Shown in pieces: positions 6,257-7,311 of a DNA stretch of 7,311 bases. The notes under the pieces are model-generated. The model saw nothing but the letters and a program-made list of their open reading frames with translations, searched no databases and was not told the DNA's origin. The DNA comes from Chitinophagaceae bacterium (GTDB lineage Bacteria; Bacteroidota; Bacteroidia; Chitinophagales; Chitinophagaceae): the NCBI GenBank assembly GCA_025362915.1, contig JANYEU010000057.1, forward strand, positions 1 through 7,311, in the 5' to 3' direction. Positions within the stretch are counted from its first letter, which is position 1, and every line of letters starts with the position of its first letter. The translations under genes were made by a program, and so were the position numbers.

Positions 6257-7186
6257 TTATGAATTGCTAATTACTTCTTCCAGCCATCTTCTTCTTCCGT
6301 ATCCTTCAATTACATGCTTTTCGCTATGATAGGAAGAGCGAACCAAAGGACCACTTTCCACATAGTCAAATCCTAATCTGTAACCAATTTCCCTTAGTTC
6401 GGCAAACTCATCAGGATGCACATAACGCAGCACCGGTAAATGTTTTTTGGTAGGCTGAAGATATTGCCCCAGTGTTAGTACATCAACATTTACAGAGCGT
6501 AAGTGCTCCATTGTTTCTATTATCTCCTCTTTCGATTCGCCAATACCTAACATAATTCCTGTCTTGGTGCGCATTCCCCCCTCTTTAAGCATACGTAACA
6601 CATCCAGACTTCTACGGTATTTTGCTTGTATCCTAACCTTACGGGTGTTCTGCTCCACAGTTTCCATATTATGGCTAACCACTTCTGGGGCAGCATCAAT
6701 TATACGTTGCACCTGTTCTTGTATGCCCCTAAAATCAGGAATCAATGTTTCCAAAGTTGTTGTAGGGTTTAATGCCTTGATTGCCTTTATTGTATTATAC
6801 CAAATAATAGAACCTCCATCTTTTAATTCATCCCTATCCACGCTGGTTACAACTGCATGTTTTACCCTCATCAGGTTTATGGCTTCTGCCACCCGTTGCG
6901 GCTCATCCCAGTCTACTGGGTCGGGTCTGCCAGTTGCAACAGCACAAAAAGCGCAACTGCGGGTACACACATTCCCCAATATCATAAAGGTTGCAGTTCC
7001 TTCTCCCCAACATTCACCCATATTTGGACAATTGCCACTCTCGCAGATGGTATGTAGCTTATGATTATCTACCAAACCCCGAACATGCTTATAACTTTCA
7101 CCAATAGGCAGTTTAACCCTCAACCAATTGGGTTTTTTGATTACTGCATCCTGATGTACTGTAGAAATAACCGGCAATTCTTGCAT
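6257..7186 (-). CDS. lipA: Lipoyl synthase (radical SAM)
   Basis: A 309-residue protein of normal LipA length. LipA inserts two sulfurs into the octanoyl chain carried by lipoyl-domain proteins (pyruvate and 2-oxoglutarate dehydrogenase E2, glycine cleavage H protein) using two 4Fe-4S clusters and S-adenosylmethionine. All signature residues are present: the auxiliary-cluster motif Cys48-x4-Cys53-x5-Cys59 (CESGNCPNMGEC), the radical SAM motif Cys74-x3-Cys78-x2-Cys81 (CTRSCAFC), and the C-terminal RSSYHSE (283-289), whose serine ligates the auxiliary cluster. VVTSVDRDEL (112-121), SHNMETV (171-177) and TKTGIMLGIGE (207-217) are also typical. The start is set at the ATG at 7186. An in-frame TTG at 7207 would add seven residues but overlaps the expected transcription start of the promoter at 7213-7220. 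No clear Shine-Dalgarno is seen. Nothing suggests loss of function. Confidence 0.97.
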   Translation of the reverse strand: MQELPVISTVHQDAVIKKPNWLRVKLPIGESYKHVRGLVDNHKLHTICESGNCPNMGECWGEGTATFMILGNVCTRSCAFCAVATGRPDPVDWDEPQRVAEAINLMRVKHAVVTSVDRDELKDGGSIIWYNTIKAIKALNPTTTLETLIPDFRGIQEQVQRIIDAAPEVVSHNMETVEQNTRKVRIQAKYRRSLDVLRMLKEGGMRTKTGIMLGIGESKEEIIETMEHLRSVNVDVLTLGQYLQPTKKHLPVLRYVHPDEFAELREIGYRLGFDYVESGPLVRSSYHSEKHVIEGYGRRRWLEEVISNS

Positions 7187-7212
7187 TAATATTAATTTGT
7201 GTTGCAAGTAAA

Positions 7213-7220
7213 CAAAAATA
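7213..7220 (-). promoter_or_regulatory. Putative -7 box of a Bacteroidota-type promoter for lipA
   Basis: On the - strand these bases read TATTTTTG, an exact fit to the TAnnTTTG element used by the primary sigma factor of Bacteroidota. Transcription would begin near 7205-7207, giving a leader of about 20 bases before the ATG at 7186. The expected -33 TTTG is not clearly present: TTCG (7236-7239 complement) is the nearest and is spaced too closely. The match is short and the region AT-rich, so chance is possible. Confidence 0.4.
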
Positions 7221-7253
7221 TAGGCATCTTATTTTCGAATTACTATTTATTTT

Positions 7254-7311
7254 ATGAAACAATTCTTTTTCCTTAGTGACGACCGCCAAAAACCAACCCA
7301 ACATAAATATT
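7254..7311 (+). CDS. Possible 5' end of a divergent gene, cut by the window edge
   Basis: An ATG at 7254 opens a frame that stays open for 19 codons to the window end, reading MKQFFFLSDDRQKPTQHKY. The start lies 67 bases from the lipA start on the opposite strand, a normal spacing for divergent genes. A near -7 box, TATTTTCG (7 of 8 to TAnnTTTG), lies at 7230-7237, but no -33 partner and no Shine-Dalgarno are seen. The fragment is too short to assign a family. It may simply be a chance open frame. Confidence 0.28.
   Translation, partial: MKQFFFLSDDRQKPTQHKY

Noticed and set aside
6241..6258. AT-rich palindrome centred on CATATG overlapping the lipA stop codon
   Set aside because: Nine pairs including one G-T with no loop and very low GC would be unstable, and no convincing T-run follows; not called a terminator.
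6564..7064. 166-codon open frame on the + strand opposite lipA
   Set aside because: LipA is unmistakable on the other strand with all cluster cysteines; the opposite frame is a by-product of its codon pattern.
7187..7207. TTG start extending lipA by seven residues
   Set aside because: The ATG at 7186 already gives a normal-length LipA, and the putative promoter at 7213-7220 would start transcription about at the TTG.
7113..7304. 63-codon - strand frame overlapping the lipA start
   Set aside because: It overlaps lipA in another frame and covers its likely promoter; the translation shows no recognisable feature.

Overview
The window looks like chromosomal DNA from a member of the Bacteroidota. 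Four signs point that way: AT-rich spacers, mostly weak or absent Shine-Dalgarno sequences, a -7 box of the TAnnTTTG type in front of lipA, and a secreted DUF4294-type protein, a family I know only from this phylum. A lineage near Chitinophagaceae/Sphingobacteriia is a guess; the sequence does not fix the genus.

Left half (about 1-5450, + strand): three genes probably form one functional unit. First is a Nudix-fold transcription factor of the NrtR/AraR type (127-810) whose Nudix box has lost catalytic glutamates. After a 227-base spacer with three copies of an AWWAACC/GGTTWAT half-site comes a GalU-like sugar-1-phosphate nucleotidyltransferase with an altered nucleotide loop (1038-1979). A 76-base hairpin spacer then leads to a 1110-residue protein (2056-5388). 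That protein joins a GHMP-type sugar kinase (about residues 180-560) to a eukaryotic-style UDPGP pyrophosphorylase (about 735-1110). The fusion suggests a sugar -> sugar-1-phosphate -> UDP-sugar salvage enzyme. It resembles the Bacteroides fucose enzyme Fkp in concept, but the domain order is reversed and the pyrophosphorylase family is different. The sugar is unknown. A strong hairpin at 5408-5451 ends this unit.

Right half (about 5452-7311): two - strand genes converge on the cluster. One encodes a small exported DUF4294-like protein (5517-6122) and the other is lipA, lipoyl synthase (6257-7186). A short reading frame leaving the window at 7254 on the + strand may be the start of a divergent gene.

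The most interesting part is the regulator / GalU-like / kinase-UDPGP cluster. I know of no characterised enzyme with this architecture, and two of its nucleotide-binding loops depart from consensus. A second theme is two unrelated spacers, each built of 7-base-phased repeats folded into an inverted repeat that ends just before a start codon. I see no tRNA, rRNA, CRISPR array, insertion sequence or phage gene. No gene-free stretch exceeds 300 bases.
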